From Hemileia vastatrix (Eukaryota; Basidiomycota; Pucciniomycetes; Pucciniales; Zaghouaniaceae): 64,000 nt of DNA. Below are positions 1-12,000 of the stretch, one piece after another. Position numbers and translations under genes: made by a program. How positions within the stretch are numbered: the first letter of the stretch is position 1; every line of letters starts with the position of its first letter. The notes beneath the pieces were generated by a model, which did not search any database, was not told the origin of the DNA, and saw only the letters and a program-made list of their open reading frames with translations. The stretch covers positions 7,025,001 through 7,089,000 of the forward strand of contig JASXTE010000008.1 of the NCBI GenBank assembly GCA_030280995.1, given 5' to 3'.

Positions 1-125
1 AATACCATAGGTTTGTCAACATTCGACGGATTATACCTAGTTTTCTCATCAAGTCTCTGCTGAGTAAGTCTGAATTTAGAACCTCCAAATTGTTTTTCAA
101 TTAGTTGTTTGCATTCAGCCCAAGA

Positions 126-1445
126 TTAATCTTTACCCTCACTCAAGACAGCTTCAAACAATAATAAAGCAACGTCCTTAAATAAAGAAATTAATTTAGA
201 TGTTATTTCTTCATCTGGTAACTTATATGAGAATTTCAAGTTGTCAATTCTTTGAATAAAATGTTGCCAATCAGAGCTGGCTTCCCCATCATAAGTTGGG
301 TACTGATCTATCTTAGGCCAGTTTTTCTGATTGTATTTTATCTCACTAATCTTAGGCAAATTCAATAACTCATTTACTCTTGATAAATGGTCTTGTATTT
401 CCTCTTGTACGTATTTGTGACTTACATTTTCATATTTGACACTACCACCAGATGGTTTAAGTTGTGGTGGTATAGGGAAGGAATGAGATTCACTTTTGCC
501 AATGAAAGGATTATTATTATATTGATTATACTTATGATTATCCTGGTTCATTAGTAGATTGGCAGTTTCAATCTCAACTTTAGTTAATCTTTGTAGCAAC
601 TCAAAGACACTTTGATTTGTCTGGGAAAAAGATAACTTAGTTCTTGATTCAGTTTTCAATAAATGTGTTTCATACAATTTTTCCAACTCACAGAATTTGT
701 TTGAAATTTCATTATATTTACTACTCAATGAATCGTATTTAAGAGTTAGAGACAAATGTTCATTCTCTAATTCTTTATTATGTGTTGCCAGTTGAGAAAT
801 ATTTAATGTTAAGGATGAAATTGTATCACTAGTGAGCTTAACTGTCTGTTCCTCACAATCAGTCATTCTATTCCACAATGCTGAAACAATTCTATGGACA
901 GTTGGATTATTGTTAAAATATTCCATGTCTTCCTTTTCAATTGTCTCACTCTCCTGTGAACTTCTCATCTAACTAGTAGATGGTGGCAACTGAGGATTAA
1001 CTGTATTATCATTATAAATAGTACTGTCATTGTGGACAAAAGACAAGTCAGGTGTATCTACTCTAAAACCTAAATTTCCTAAGTCCTCCTCTATTTTCTG
1101 CACAGATTTTACATCAATAGGATTACCTATATTGTAATTATAAGTATTGTGTTCAATCTGAGAAGGTAATCTACTTACCATGGGATAGATGCCAGTCCTG
1201 ATTTTTGGAGCTTTTTTCCTTTGTAAGGGTGAATTGAGGAAGTCTGATGAGGTGGTGGATCCCTCTTGCAGCTGTGGCTGGTCCATTGTTGATGGAACCT
1301 GTCCCACTTCCATTTGTCTACCAGGCTTTTCTCCTGGGAGTGAGTTGACCCGCCTGGGATAGGGGGTTGCTGACTTGGTTGACTTGGCTGGCCTCCCTTT
1401 AACTCTGCCAGTGTCTGATTCATTTGTTGAAACCCTACCTTGCAA
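126..1445 (-). pseudogene. D Gag, main frame, split by an in-frame stop
   Basis: Two adjoining open segments (1445-969 and 968-126) lie in one frame, separated by a TAG at 971-969. The upstream part is Ser/Thr/Pro/Lys-rich. The downstream part has a long heptad-rich coiled-coil stretch and then the start of the capsid domain seen in the other elements (NWPKIDQYPTYDGEASSDW, then SKLISLF). The normal W of the V-A-L-M-W motif is altered (VALLLFE). After a TAA at 128-126 the bases towards position 1 still resemble capsid sequence, so the gene is decayed but recognisable. It should supply the structural capsid of the element. Confidence 0.75.
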
Positions 1446-1730
1446 TTGTTCTGTAATTGCTCTACCTCTTTGAACATAAGTGCCTTGGATTCTTCCAACT
1501 TCAAAACCTGTTTGGCCAAGTGGGATAGTTGATCCTGAAGAGGAGGAGACGTCTTTTTTATGGTTATCTTTTTTAAAAGGGCTTCTTTTTCCTATATGCT
1601 CATGTTCTCTGCCTGGGGGTATTGCTGACCCTCCTTAGTTATGTCCTGGATAGTTTTTGTTAGCTTTAGACCTGGTATTATAAGCAGGCTTGTCACTTAC
1701 ACTGTCCTGAGGAGCACTTATATTTTTAAT
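1127..1730 (-). pseudogene. D alternative spliced ORF overlapping gag
   Basis: In the second frame the region is laid out as in the A and B elements. A putative exon 1 ends at 1701. A GT-AG intron at 1700-1646 (55 nt) has GTAAGT, GCTAAC and TCCAG. Exon 2 (1645-1179) is followed by a second GT-AG intron at 1178-1127 (52 nt) with GTAAGT. Exon 2 encodes the family hallmarks WKWD, then IHPYKGKK, and ends in IPW-stop. It is damaged: a TAG sits near the start of exon 2, and no ATG is visible in exon 1 (an ATA is at the likely place). Both intron lengths leave remainder 1 on division by three, as in the other copies. Confidence 0.6.
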
Positions 1731-1740
1731 AATGACAATA

Positions 1741-3409
1741 TATCACGTCTACAGAGAGGAAAAACTCTATGGAATTAGTAGACAAAAGTTATTAGCAATG
1801 TTATTACTAATAAAAAAGCACTGGAGCTTACCCTGAATTTATATCTTTATTCATTTAAATAAAATATAAGAAAAATTTAAAAAAATCTGTTAAAAATAAA
1901 ACAATAAGTTTAAATAGACCTCTATAAGGGTGAATAAATAGCTTACCAAGCTTTAACCAAATACCAGTTTAATTGGGTTTTATATTGGTGACCAAATACC
2001 AAGTGAAATTGGGTTTATATTGGGTACAGTTACTACTGTAAATACCTAATTTTTATTATAAAAAATTAGTACAATTATTATAAGGGTTCTTTCCCGCAAT
2101 CACTGAGTTATGATGACCCACTAATATTCAGCAGACTCAAATATTTGGTTATTTTGAGCTATACTAAAGTAAAAATCATGTCCTAAGGCTTATACTAAAT
2201 ATTAAGTAAAAATTGAGGAAAGACCCCAAATTGTCAATATAGTCTAGTATAAAAGTATGATATAATAGTATTTATTTATGGTCCTACTACTTATTAATAA
2301 ATGATTTATTTATTAAACCTCAGGGGAACACTAATAAAATAGTTATACTCAAATAAAACTCACAATACTTGGATTTAAATGCGTGCTAGTGGTGGAAAAT
2401 AGATAAATAGAATATAGTTATAGCTTATATAATGATAATATCAACTTATAAAAGGCTTTATAATATATTTCTAAACGTTAATAATTGTATTAAAGTGTTT
2501 TATTGAATTTTAGTAAGTAATTGATGATAAATAACCGTCAAAATCCCTCCTTACTTATACCCAAATCCCCTGGAGTGCACAGACCTTCAATCCAGATGAT
2601 GTCACAGCTATCCCCGGCAATTACAGAACTGTGAGGGCCCATCACCTCCCCATGGCGTCCACTTCATGCAGATTCAACACCCAGACCTCCAGTAATGACC
2701 CTCCATCACAATTAATGATAACACAGATCTATACCACAAATAGAAAATCCAGATAAAAGCGGATACCATAAAGAAACAGGTAAAATAAGCAATCAAAAAG
2801 AGATTTAATGAAACCCAAAGAATATAAAGGAAACAATTGAAATTTCCAAGCCCCCAATAACATCCCCAAGCATCCATATTAACCCAGCAATGACCTCCCA
2901 ACCCATAAATCCATGAATATCCATCCAAGGAAGCAGATTAAGTTGTCCAGACTGAGTGTATGCGCCTGAAATAGATGTTTATGCTTCTGTAGGCGTTGTG
3001 AGTCCACTGGATACATCCATATGACCTAAAATAAACAGAAAAACAAAGGTTATAGGCTATTAAGGGGCTAAAACCCACTTATATACCTAAATATACATAA
3101 TATACTGCATATTTCACTGAATATGAGATTTATATATACATATAAGCTTATGTATGTCAATAATTACTTCATATCACTTAAAATAAGTATATTATGACTC
3201 CATTAACACCTTAATCAGTATTATTAGGCTATGTATAAGCTATTTAAACTACTACAATTTATATAATAGAGTAATAATTATATATATATGTAATATAATC
3301 ATATATATTATTATTTTAACCTTATTTTTAATATATAAGATTAATTTACTCAAGGTTATATTATTTTAAGTATAAGAATTACTCAGTCCTAGGGATATCT
3401 AGGCTGACA
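1741..3409 (-). repeat. D leader and 5' LTR
   Basis: No gene is visible. The right end (3409) is the LTR start; the inner LTR boundary is uncertain, with TGTC candidates near 2615 and 2944. A 2615 boundary would give an LTR of about 790 bp, like the A-type LTRs. The segment at 2560-2960 is less AT-rich than its surroundings; 3080-3370 is very AT-rich with TATA runs. The leader (1900-2060) repeats a CTGGTATTTGGT-like motif in minus orientation. No TATA-box of the CCTATAAAAGGCC type found in A and B LTRs was seen. Confidence 0.5.
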
Positions 3410-4809
3410 GGGCTGGTATTGTTCACTCAAATGTGGATATGTTATCAAGGTTACCTTTAACAAATGATGACTCTAATCCTGCTTATGATCCTGAGGTTGA
3501 AATTATTCATATTCATGGAATATATGTGGTTAATATGGAGGAAGAGCTATTACAGCTTATTTTGGATTTATATGATAAGGAAACTGACTTGAAAAAGTTA
3601 TGCATCATATTAAATGATCCAAAGAGTGCTTCAATACAAGCATTAATTAAAACCCTTCCAAAAAAGTACCAGAAGGCTTTGGAGAAAGGTAAATTTTCAA
3701 TTGATGAAGGATATCTATATTATAGAAGAAAGTTGAGTAATGTCATTGTTATTCCTCCTTCTATGATAGAAATCATCTTGAAAATTTGTCATGATGACAT
3801 ATTAGCTGGAAATTTTGATCTTGAAAAAGCAATGATCAAAATTAAAGACACTGCTGGGTGGGTTAATATGTCTGAAGAGACCAACTTATATGTTGAGTCT
3901 TGTAATTCTTGCCAAAAATCAAAACAATTGACTGGTAAGAGAGCTGGATTAATGCAAAATATTGAAACTTCTGATGCACCATGGCAGATAATAAACATGG
4001 ATTTTGTAACAGGATTACCTATTGCTGGAAAAGACAGTTCTAACTCTTGTTGGGTTATTGTGGACAGATTCACCAAAATGTGTAAATTGATCCCTACTCA
4101 CAAGGATGTTTCCACTAAGGAATTAGATTTCTTATGATGGTCAAATATGTTTAATACTGCTGGTTTTCCTAAAGCCATAATCTCTGACAGAGACTCTAAA
4201 TTTACTTCTGAATTTTGGATGTCTCTGATGGATGTGTGTGCTTGTGATCTGAAACTATCTACTGCCCATCACCCTCAGGCTGATGGATTAGCTGAAAGAA
4301 TTATTCAGACTCTAGAGGACATGATAAGATGGTACTGTGCCTTTGGCCTTGAGTATAAAGACAATGACAGATTCACTCATGATTGGGTTACCTTACTTCC
4401 TGGGTTGAAATTGGCTTATAATAGCACTGTTCATTCTGTTACTCAAAGAAAACCTTTTGAGCTCTGGCTTGAATATGTTCCAAATACCCCTGCCCGAATT
4501 CTCAATAATTAAATACCTAAATTGGATTTAAATCCTGATGTAAAATCTTTTCTTCAAATGCAACAACTTTGCAGAAGTTATGCTCAAAAATTCATTGAAA
4601 ATTCATTTGAATATGAGAAGAAAAGATGGGACAAATCCCATAAAGAATACACTTTTAAAAAGGGTGATGAGGTGTTGATTTCTACAGTCCACTTCAATTT
4701 ACAAGGTAATAACAAATTGAAAGACCCATTTGTTGGTCCATTTTTTGTAAGAAGAATGGTTGGTGATAATGCAGCTGAAGATATTTTGTATTCTCCATAT
4801 GACAGAAAA
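3410..4809 (+). pseudogene. A0 pol fragment: RNase H end and integrase
   Basis: The fragment reads from the end of RNase H (HSNVDMLSRLP) through integrase to SPYDRK, where A1 interrupts it. The zinc-binding region has lost its second histidine (LAGNFDLEK against LAGHFDLEK in the other copies) but keeps the CNSC pair. The catalytic triad is still readable: MDFVTGLP, SDRDSKFTSEFW and ADGLAERIIQTLED. A TGA near 4135 replaces the Trp codon of the LWW motif, and a TAA near 4510 replaces a Lys codon. Formerly it inserted element cDNA into the chromosome; this copy cannot. Confidence 0.9.
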
Positions 4810-5599
4810 TGTCAGCCAGGCTACTAGACTTAACCGGTAAAATAATTGATTATTTTACTGAGTTAAGACCACGCCCCTTCTTCTTACTAGTAATTAATTA
4901 TCTACTTAAGTATTACTTACAATTAACTAAGTTAAGTACAATAGGTAGTATAATTAATTAGTTTAAATAAAATGTCCCATACAATTTTACTCCCTAACAC
5001 GGTGCTCAATAGTATAAGTCAATAGGAATAAAATTTAATAAAAAAATTATAATAAAAAAACTTTAAAACAATTATATTAATTTAGTGAGAGATCTGGAAT
5101 CCTGTGAAAGTAATATAATTAATTAATTATTGTGTAATTAATTGTGACAGTCCAAGGAACTCAAACTTTATTGCTAATAAATTTGATGCCCTTGTTGACG
5201 TACCAGTTTATTTATTTCTTATGTCATATATGTACTCCTTTTAGTCATTCTTTTTCTCAAATTCTTAAATTATATGGTGTAAATTCTGTATCTTTTATTC
5301 CCTCATGTTTTGCCTATAAAAGGCCTCTTACTTTGTGCTTTTCAAAACATTCCTTCATCACTTACTTTATTATTACAATTACAATACAACACTTATTTCT
5401 ATATTTTATAACTTTAGTATTTACAACAGCGTAATTCTAATCTATAATCTATACTAATATTTTAAAACTACCTCTTATATTTGAGTAAATTAATCAAATT
5501 GATTTAGAAATACGTACCTTTTGTTGAGAGACCATTAAACCCTTAAATACCCCGTAAAAACCTTGAACAAATCTTCTAGACCGAAAGTACCCCTTGACA
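4810..5599 (+). repeat. A1 5' LTR
   Basis: The LTR starts TGTCAGCCAGGCTACTAG and ends CCCCTTGACA; it is 790 bp long. It carries a TATA box within TGCCTATAAAAGGCC at about 5311-5325 and the TCTAGACC motif 20-25 bp before its end that is common to A-type LTRs. Its outer left flank is the GAAAA target duplication. An open frame of about 96 codons inside it recurs in the 3' LTR only because the two are copies of each other. Confidence 0.95.
5315..5321 (+). promoter_or_regulatory. TATA box in A1 5' LTR
   Basis: TATAAAA lies in a CCTATAAAAGGCC context that is nearly identical in the A1, A2, C and B LTRs, so it is the likely core promoter and marks the U3/R area. Confidence 0.7.
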
Positions 5600-5601
5600 A
5601 T

Positions 5602-5614
5602 TGGAGACCTTCCC
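5602..5614 (+). other. A1 primer binding site
   Basis: TGGAGACCTTCCC begins two bases after the LTR end. The same place reads TGGGGACCTTTCC in B1 and C and TGGGATCCTCTCC in A2. TGG matches the CCA end of a tRNA; I cannot name the tRNA. Confidence 0.65.
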
Positions 5615-6666
5615 GAATTATAGACGGCGCATTGTGATTTGAGGGCGTAAATCGAAGGGACCATCGGCCTTCGAGTACCTGTAAGGATGAGAGAGTGACG
5701 AAAATGACAAACGTCATACGTCATGTGAACAAAATTTTTTGCTGCGAATGGGAATCAAACCGCGCTCCAAAAATTAGGTTCATATATTGACTAAAAGTCG
5801 TATATATTGTGGTAATTATTGATATTACTAATTGTGTGTTACTTTGCACTCTTCATTTGCTACATATTTCCTTTTACTCAGCACTCTGTAAGTGGCATTA
5901 ATTTGCTCATTTTACAGGGGGAGGTGTCTGGTAATTTTGATTTAATTTTATTATTATTTTTTATTTATTTTTCCTGGTTGACAATAATAGAGAAATAGTG
6001 TTCTTAGTCCCAGAAGTAATAAATAATTATATTTTAATATTAATTAATACAATTTTCAGTTGACATTTTGTCCTGATTAATTTAAATTTTATTTGTTATA
6101 GTTGACTAATTGTCCTGACAATAAAATTTTTTTAAAAAAAAATTCATATTTAAATACTTCAGTTGACATTAAGTCATGGCAGTTAAGTGATCAGTTCAAT
6201 AAATTTTTTTTAATTAATAAAAATTCATATTTAATTACTTCAGTTGACATTAAGTCCTGGTAGTTAAGTGATCAGTTTAATAAATTATTTTTAATAAAAA
6301 TTCATATTTAATTACTTCAGTTGACATTAAGTCCTGGTAGTTAAGTGATCAGTTTAATAAAAAAATTTTTAATTAATAAAAATTCATATTTAATTACTTC
6401 AGTTGACATTAAGTCCTGGTAATAAATTAGTTGATTTAAATCCTGAAAATAATTAATTGAAATTATTAATAAATTTTTTTAAATATTTCTTCAGTTGATT
6501 ATATTATAATCCTGGTTTTAAATTATTTTTTTGAATTAATAAATTAATTTTAATTAGTTGATTTTTATCCTAAAAAGATTTTTATTATTATTTTTATTTT
6601 ATTTCTGTTAAATAAAAATTAAAAATAAAGACTAATTCATCTTATTGTCTCTTTTCTTCATTTCAG
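5615..6666 (+). repeat. A1 leader with AGTTGAC...GTCCTG repeat units
   Basis: This untranslated leader holds about ten degenerate units between roughly 5968 and 6580. Each is AGTTGA(C/T), 6-20 bases, then (A/G)TCC(T/C)(G/A). The best copies (6239, 6316 and 6398) read CAGTTGACATTAAGTCCTGG, spaced about 80 bp apart. Units are often preceded by TTCAG and followed by GTAAT or GTAGT, resembling splice acceptor and donor. Upstream is GTAAGTGG at 5888, and TTTCAG ends at 6666, 12 bp before the start codon, so a leader intron is possible. No gene is seen. Confidence 0.6.
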
Positions 6667-6678
6667 TTAAATCTTAAA

Positions 6679-7352
6679 ATGACTGACCAAAGTGGTTCTG
6701 CTTCACGTAAAGAGGAAATAGACTTGATTGATTATGATGAGCCTACTTCTGTAAGTTCTCCTTTAACAAGAAGAATTTCTCAGATTAATAAATCCTTGCC
6801 CCAAACAGGATGTTGAGATGGAAGAAGTGGAAATCCTAGTAGATACAACTCAGGAACAGAAGCCTGTGATAAACCCACCAGAAGAACTTCCAAAAGGCTT
6901 CAGGATAAAAAAGATGCCATTGCCTCAACAGGTAAAGAATCTGTCAACTCACATAAAGGAGCTAAGAACAGAAAACTTGAGACTAAAGGCAAGGGTAGAT
7001 GCTCTGGAAGAAAAGGTGAGAAAGATAGATACCTTTCTTCAAGAGAAGAAGAAACCTCTTCCTCCCAGGGATCAACAACAATTGGCTCCCCAGTCCCAAG
7101 AGAAGGTGGAAGTGTCCAAGTGGCAGTGGGACTGGTTAAACACTCAGTGGGACTACCTGTCTCAAAATCAGCATCAGTTACCTCAGGCAGGTCCATCAAG
7201 GCTCACCCAGGTCAACCCCACTCCTCCCCACCCTTATCAAGGAGGCAAAAGAAGAAGAAAGCCCAATATGGTGGTACCCAGCAAACCCTGGTACATCCCT
7301 CTATTGATTCTCAGGTGCCTTTTCTTGTGGCTGATTCTGTTCTTTCAGGTAA
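6679..7352 (+). CDS. A1 accessory protein from spliced RNA, overlapping gag
   Basis: Exon 1 (6679-6750) encodes 24 residues starting MTDQSG and rich in Asp/Glu. A GT-AG intron at 6751-6808 (58 nt, GTAAGT to ACAG) separates it, in phase 0, from exon 2 (6809-7290). A second GT-AG interval at 7291-7348 (58 nt, GTACAT to TTTCAG) leads to GTAA, which gives Lys-Pro-Trp-stop. The product is about 185 residues: acidic start, LPKGFRIKKMPLPQQ, a coiled coil (about residues 60-105), WQWDWL, then a Pro-rich HPYQGGKRRR tail. If intron 2 is retained, the frame runs on to 7378 through a hydrophobic stretch. There is no known family match; the role is unknown, perhaps RNA or capsid binding. Confidence 0.6.
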
Positions 7353-9000
7353 ATCTGAGAGGGAAGAAGACACCTTGAGACCAGTAGAGGTTGGGAGCAG
7401 TAGACAGATATCTCATGTATCTAATCCATTACTTTTAATTGCTACCTCAATGATAAACCCTGATATGGCTGTAATTGATGAGACTCTTGACCCTGAGTTC
7501 TATGAGAGTCTGGAAAGTTACTCAGTTTCCTTATTGAGAAACACTCCAGATGTAGCAAGAATTAATGATGAGTACTTGAGAGATATTATTGCCAAACAAA
7601 ACCATATAATGAACAACATGCAATTGACTCAGAGATATAATAGTTTGTTAACTGATCAGGGTTATCAAGCATTAAGAAGTGAATCACAGAGAGTCTCTGA
7701 TTAATTGTCTCATTACAAAGCAACCCATGAAAAGAAAGTTGCTTTATGGCAAAATATAAAAAATGATTTGTCTAAACTAAAAGATACTGTATCTGCCTGT
7801 TGCCAGGAGGTGGAGATAGATAAGATGAATCTGAAAAGATTGAATGACCATTTTTCATCTTTTCAAAATAAGAATCAGTTATCTTTTGCAACAATCAATG
7901 AGAATTTATCTAGTCTTCCAAGATTGAAAACTATACTAACAACCATTGAGGAGAAATTGAACTCATTGTTTATTGATCAAAATATTCTGACATTTCTTTA
8001 AAGGAACATATAGTACAGAATGCTCCAAGGTTACCTGTGGCTAGTTCATCTAAAGGAAAATTAGTTCCAGAAATACATGTTGATAACCCTGAGTTTCCAT
8101 TAAAAATGAATGATGCACCAGGACCTTTAACAGAGGGATTGAACAATGAGATTACTGTCCAACTAGAGAAGTTACAGCTGCTCCTTACTCAGAAACAAGC
8201 TTGTACTAAGGAGACTCCTTCAAATCAAAAGAAATGGCCAACACTTGACCAGTACCCAACATTTGATTGTGATTCTTCCTCTGATTGGCAACAATTTATT
8301 TGCAGAATTGATAACTTAAAGAATTCTTACAAACTCCCAGATGAGGAAATTGTGTCCAAGTTAATTTCTTTGTTTACTAATGTTGCCCAAATGTGGTATG
8401 AATCTGTTCTCCTGGATGGGAATGACTACTCATGGGAGGATTGGAAAAAATAAATTAAAGCACAATTTGGTGACTCCAAGTTCAGAATGGCCAAAAAAAG
8501 GCAGTATTAGGAAACTAGATATAGCTCTTCTACTGATAAACCTATTGAGGTTTTAATGAAACTTGTAAAAGTCTTAAGGGCAATGGACCCAAATATGGAG
8601 TTTGAGTTATGGAAGGACAGGATCCTTTATAAATTACGAATGTCTCTGAGAGACTTGATAGTGGCTAGGACTGAGTTCTCCAGAGAACCTTCTTCCTTCA
8701 TTAATACTTGTAATGAGATCCTTCTAACCAACAAGTATGATGCCAGAAGATTCATTCCTAGGACCCCTTTGGAGAAACCCTCCACTTACCAATAGAAACC
8801 TCTGGAAAAGGTTGGTAAACCTTCTGCCCCTGTTGCACCCAAAAAGTATGCAACAAACACTTGCTTCAAGTGCAAAAAGCCTTGGCAGAAAGGCCATGTT
8901 TGTGACAAAAAGATAAATCTTGTAGAAAAAACAGAGGAGCATGCTGATGACACAGTAGCACTGGATGATACGTCAAGTGATTGTGCCAGCAATATTTCAT
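6812..9000 (+). pseudogene. A1 Gag, main frame, multiply broken
   Basis: The unspliced frame from the ATG at 6679 hits a TGA right after the intron 1 acceptor. It then stays open through the overlap with the accessory ORF and on to a TAA at 7702-7704 (A2 has GAA there). A frameshift follows near 7985, then stops near 8453 and 8795. Recognisable parts are the helical N-terminal domain (DPEFYESLESYSVSLLRNT), the capsid (NQKKWPTLDQYPTFD, then WYESVLL) and a zinc knuckle near 8860 (CFKCKKPWQKGHVC, form C-x2-C-x7-H-x-C). The copy cannot make full-length Gag. Confidence 0.85.
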
Positions 9001-12000
9001 ATGAATCTCAACAAGAAATTTTGATGCTGGAAGAGGATATTCATTATTTAAATACTATTGATATTGATAATAATGCTTTATCTACAGTTGAAGATGCTGA
9101 GATCATAAAGAGCATTGAGGATAACTCAATTGTTATTGCCCCTCTCAAGGCACCAGTCTTGATTAATGGAACCAGCATTGAAGTTGTTCTGGATTCTGGA
9201 GCTGGAGGAAGTGTAGTTTCTGAAAGAGCACTTGCTTCAGTTGATCAAGACTATAAATCAAAACTGATGCCTATCATTTCTGAAAATTGGAGAGGTTATG
9301 GCTCTGTTTTGTCCCCCATTGGTAAATAAAAAGCCACAGTGTTTTTTAAATATAACCATGGTTTTGTAAGAGCTATTTGTGATTTTTTTGTCATGAAAAA
9401 TGATAACCTGAGCAATTGGTTTATTGTAGGAAATGATATTTTAACCAAGTATGGAATAAAATTGGATCCTTCAAACCAATGTTTCACAATGGGGATGAAT
9501 GGGAAGAGGAAATTTAAGATTTCTTCCTCCAAAAAATTATTAAAACCAGAATTGAACACATGTAATTCTGTGGTTCAATACAAAGGAAGATCTATTAAAG
9601 AAATGCATGCACTTATGTCTGAAATTGACAATGCCTCTTTTGGAGAACAAATTTCTGGTGAGGATAAAGATTCCATCATTAACTTGATAAAGTCTATTCC
9701 TATGGCCTTTGCTCATGGGTCACATGAACTGGGATTAGTTAAAGAGGAAATGAAACTTTCATTGTCTTGCCCATTAACTGATATACCACCTAGTTTAAAG
9801 AAGAAGCCTTATCCTGCTTCTCCCACAAAGAGAAAAGATATTGAAGACAATATCTCTACCCTTTTGAAAATGAATATTATTGAAAAGGTAGTTGAAACAC
9901 CTAAATATTGTGTTATCTCACCTGTCCTAATTTCTTATGAGAAAAATAAAGCCAGGTTATGTGGTGATTATAGAGCACTAAATACTTATACTGTTGATGA
10001 TATCTACCCTTTACCTAGAATTAGCTCTATACATGCTACTTTAAAGGGAGCTAAATATATCAGCTGTTTGGATGGTAACAAGGGATATCACCAGGTACCT
10101 GTTGAGAAAAATTCTCAGAATTTTCTGATAATTGCTACTAATATGGGTATTTATAAGTATATTAGGATGCCTTTTGGCCCTAAAAATGCCCCTTCAGTTT
10201 ACAAAAAGTCATGGATAACACATTCCATCAAGAGATAATTGAAGGATGGCTGATGGTTTATATTGATGATATCATTATATTCTCAAAAACATTTGAGGAC
10301 CATCTCAACCACCTGTGTAAAGTATTCCAGAAAATGGATGAAATAAATATGACACTTGCTTTAAAGAAATGTAAATTTAGTTTCAATTCTTTAAAAGCTC
10401 TTGGTCATGTTGTTTCAGGCTTACAGATATGTGTTGACCAAAACAAAGTGGCAGCCATACAACAGGTGAAGGCTCCTACTACAGTTAGAGAGCTCCAAAG
10501 TTTTTTGGGAATGTGTGGATACTATAGACAGTATATTAAAAATTACCAAGTCATAGCCTTACCTGTTACCCAATTAACTAGAAAGGATGTTGCTTTTGTC
10601 TGGAATAGTGAAAGACAAAGAGCCTTTGACACTATGAAACACTGTTTGATGTCAGCACCTATTCTTGCTTTACCTGACTTTAATCAACCATTTGTTTTGT
10701 ACACTGATGCCAGTTTTATTGGTCTTGGTGCTGCCCTCCATCAAAAACAAGTGATAATAGATAAAGTTTCAGAAGTAGTAATTTGTTATATTTCAAGAAC
10801 CTTGAGAAATAGTGAATTGAAATATGGTGCTACTTAATTAGAATGTTTAGCTTTAGTGTGGGCTCTATAAAAGTTTATTATTACCTATATGACCAGAAAT
10901 TTGAACTTTTCACTGACTGCAGTGCAGTTAAATCCCTTTTAAACTTGAAAACACCAAACACACATATGTTCAGATGGCAGTTGGCTGTTCAAGAATACAG
11001 AGGGAGAATGACAATTATTCATAGGGCTGGTATTTTTCACTCAAATGTGGATATGTTATCTAGGTTACCTTTACCAAATAATGACTCTAATCCTGCTTAT
11101 GATCCTGAGGATGAAATTATTCATATACATGGGATATATGTGGTTGATATGGAAGAAGAGCTATTACAGCTTATTCTGGATTCATATGATAAGGACAATG
11201 ACTTGAAAAGGTTATGCACCATATTAAATGATCCAAAGAATGCTTCAATACAAGCATTAATTAAAACCCTTCCACCAAAGTACCAAAAAGCTTTGGAAAA
11301 AGGTAAATTTTCAATTGATGAAAGATATCTGTATTATAGAAGAAAGTTGAGTAATGTTATTGTTATTCCTCCTTCTATGAAAGAAATCATCTTGAAAATT
11401 TGTCATGATGACATATTAGCTGGACATTTTGATCTTGAAAAAACAATGATCAGAATTACAAACACTGCTTGGTGGGTTAATATGTATGAAGACACAAAAT
11501 TATATGTTGAGTCTTATGATTATTGCCAAAAATCAAAACGATTAACTGGTAAAAGAGAAGGATTAATGCAAAATATTGAACCTCCTGATGCACCATGGCA
11601 GATAATAAACATTTATTTTGTAACAGGATAACCTATTGCTGGGAAAGACAGTTATAACTCTTGTTGGGTTATTGTGGATAGATTCACTAAAATGTGTAAA
11701 TTTATCCCTACTCACAAGGATGTTTCCACTAAAAAATTAGCCTTCTTATGGTGGTCTCATATGTTTAATACTGCTGGTTTTCCTAAAGCGATAATCTCTG
11801 ACAGAGACCCTAAATTTACTTCTGAATTTTGGATGTCTCTGATGGATGTTTGTGGTTGTGATCTGAAACTTTCTACTGCCCATCATCCACAGACTGATGG
11901 CTTAGTTGAAAGAATGATTCAAAATTTAGAGGACATGATTAGAAGGTATTGTGCCTTTGGCCTTGAGTATAATGATAATGACAGATTCACTCATGATTGG

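Larger units (their letters stand above)
1..3409 (-). mobile_element. Element D: 5' part of a Ty3/Gypsy LTR retrotransposon
   Basis: A minus-strand element runs off the left edge of the window. It contains gag, a leader and a 5' LTR whose outer end reads AGGCTGACA at 3401-3409 (TGTCAGCCT on the minus strand), the same LTR start as the A and B elements here. Beyond 3409 the sequence is plus-strand A-type pol (A0), entered mid-gene, so D was inserted into A0. The expected target duplication is GGGCT (3410-3414); the partner copy lies outside the window. Gag resembles the B-type gag in order and motifs but is clearly diverged, so D is a third, older lineage. Confidence 0.8.

Noticed and set aside
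2674..2928. An 84-codon Trp/Phe-rich frame in the D LTR/leader
   Set aside because: It lies in the LTR or leader region, has no homologous frame in related elements and reads as chance composition.
5144..5434. A 96-codon frame in A1 LTRs (also 21653-21955)
   Set aside because: Same explanation: LTR duplication, T-rich hydrophobic translation, broken in other A LTRs.
5900..6600. Leader repeats as a CRISPR array
   Set aside because: Units are degenerate, spacing is irregular, spacers are AT-rich and alike, there are no cas genes, and the context is eukaryotic.
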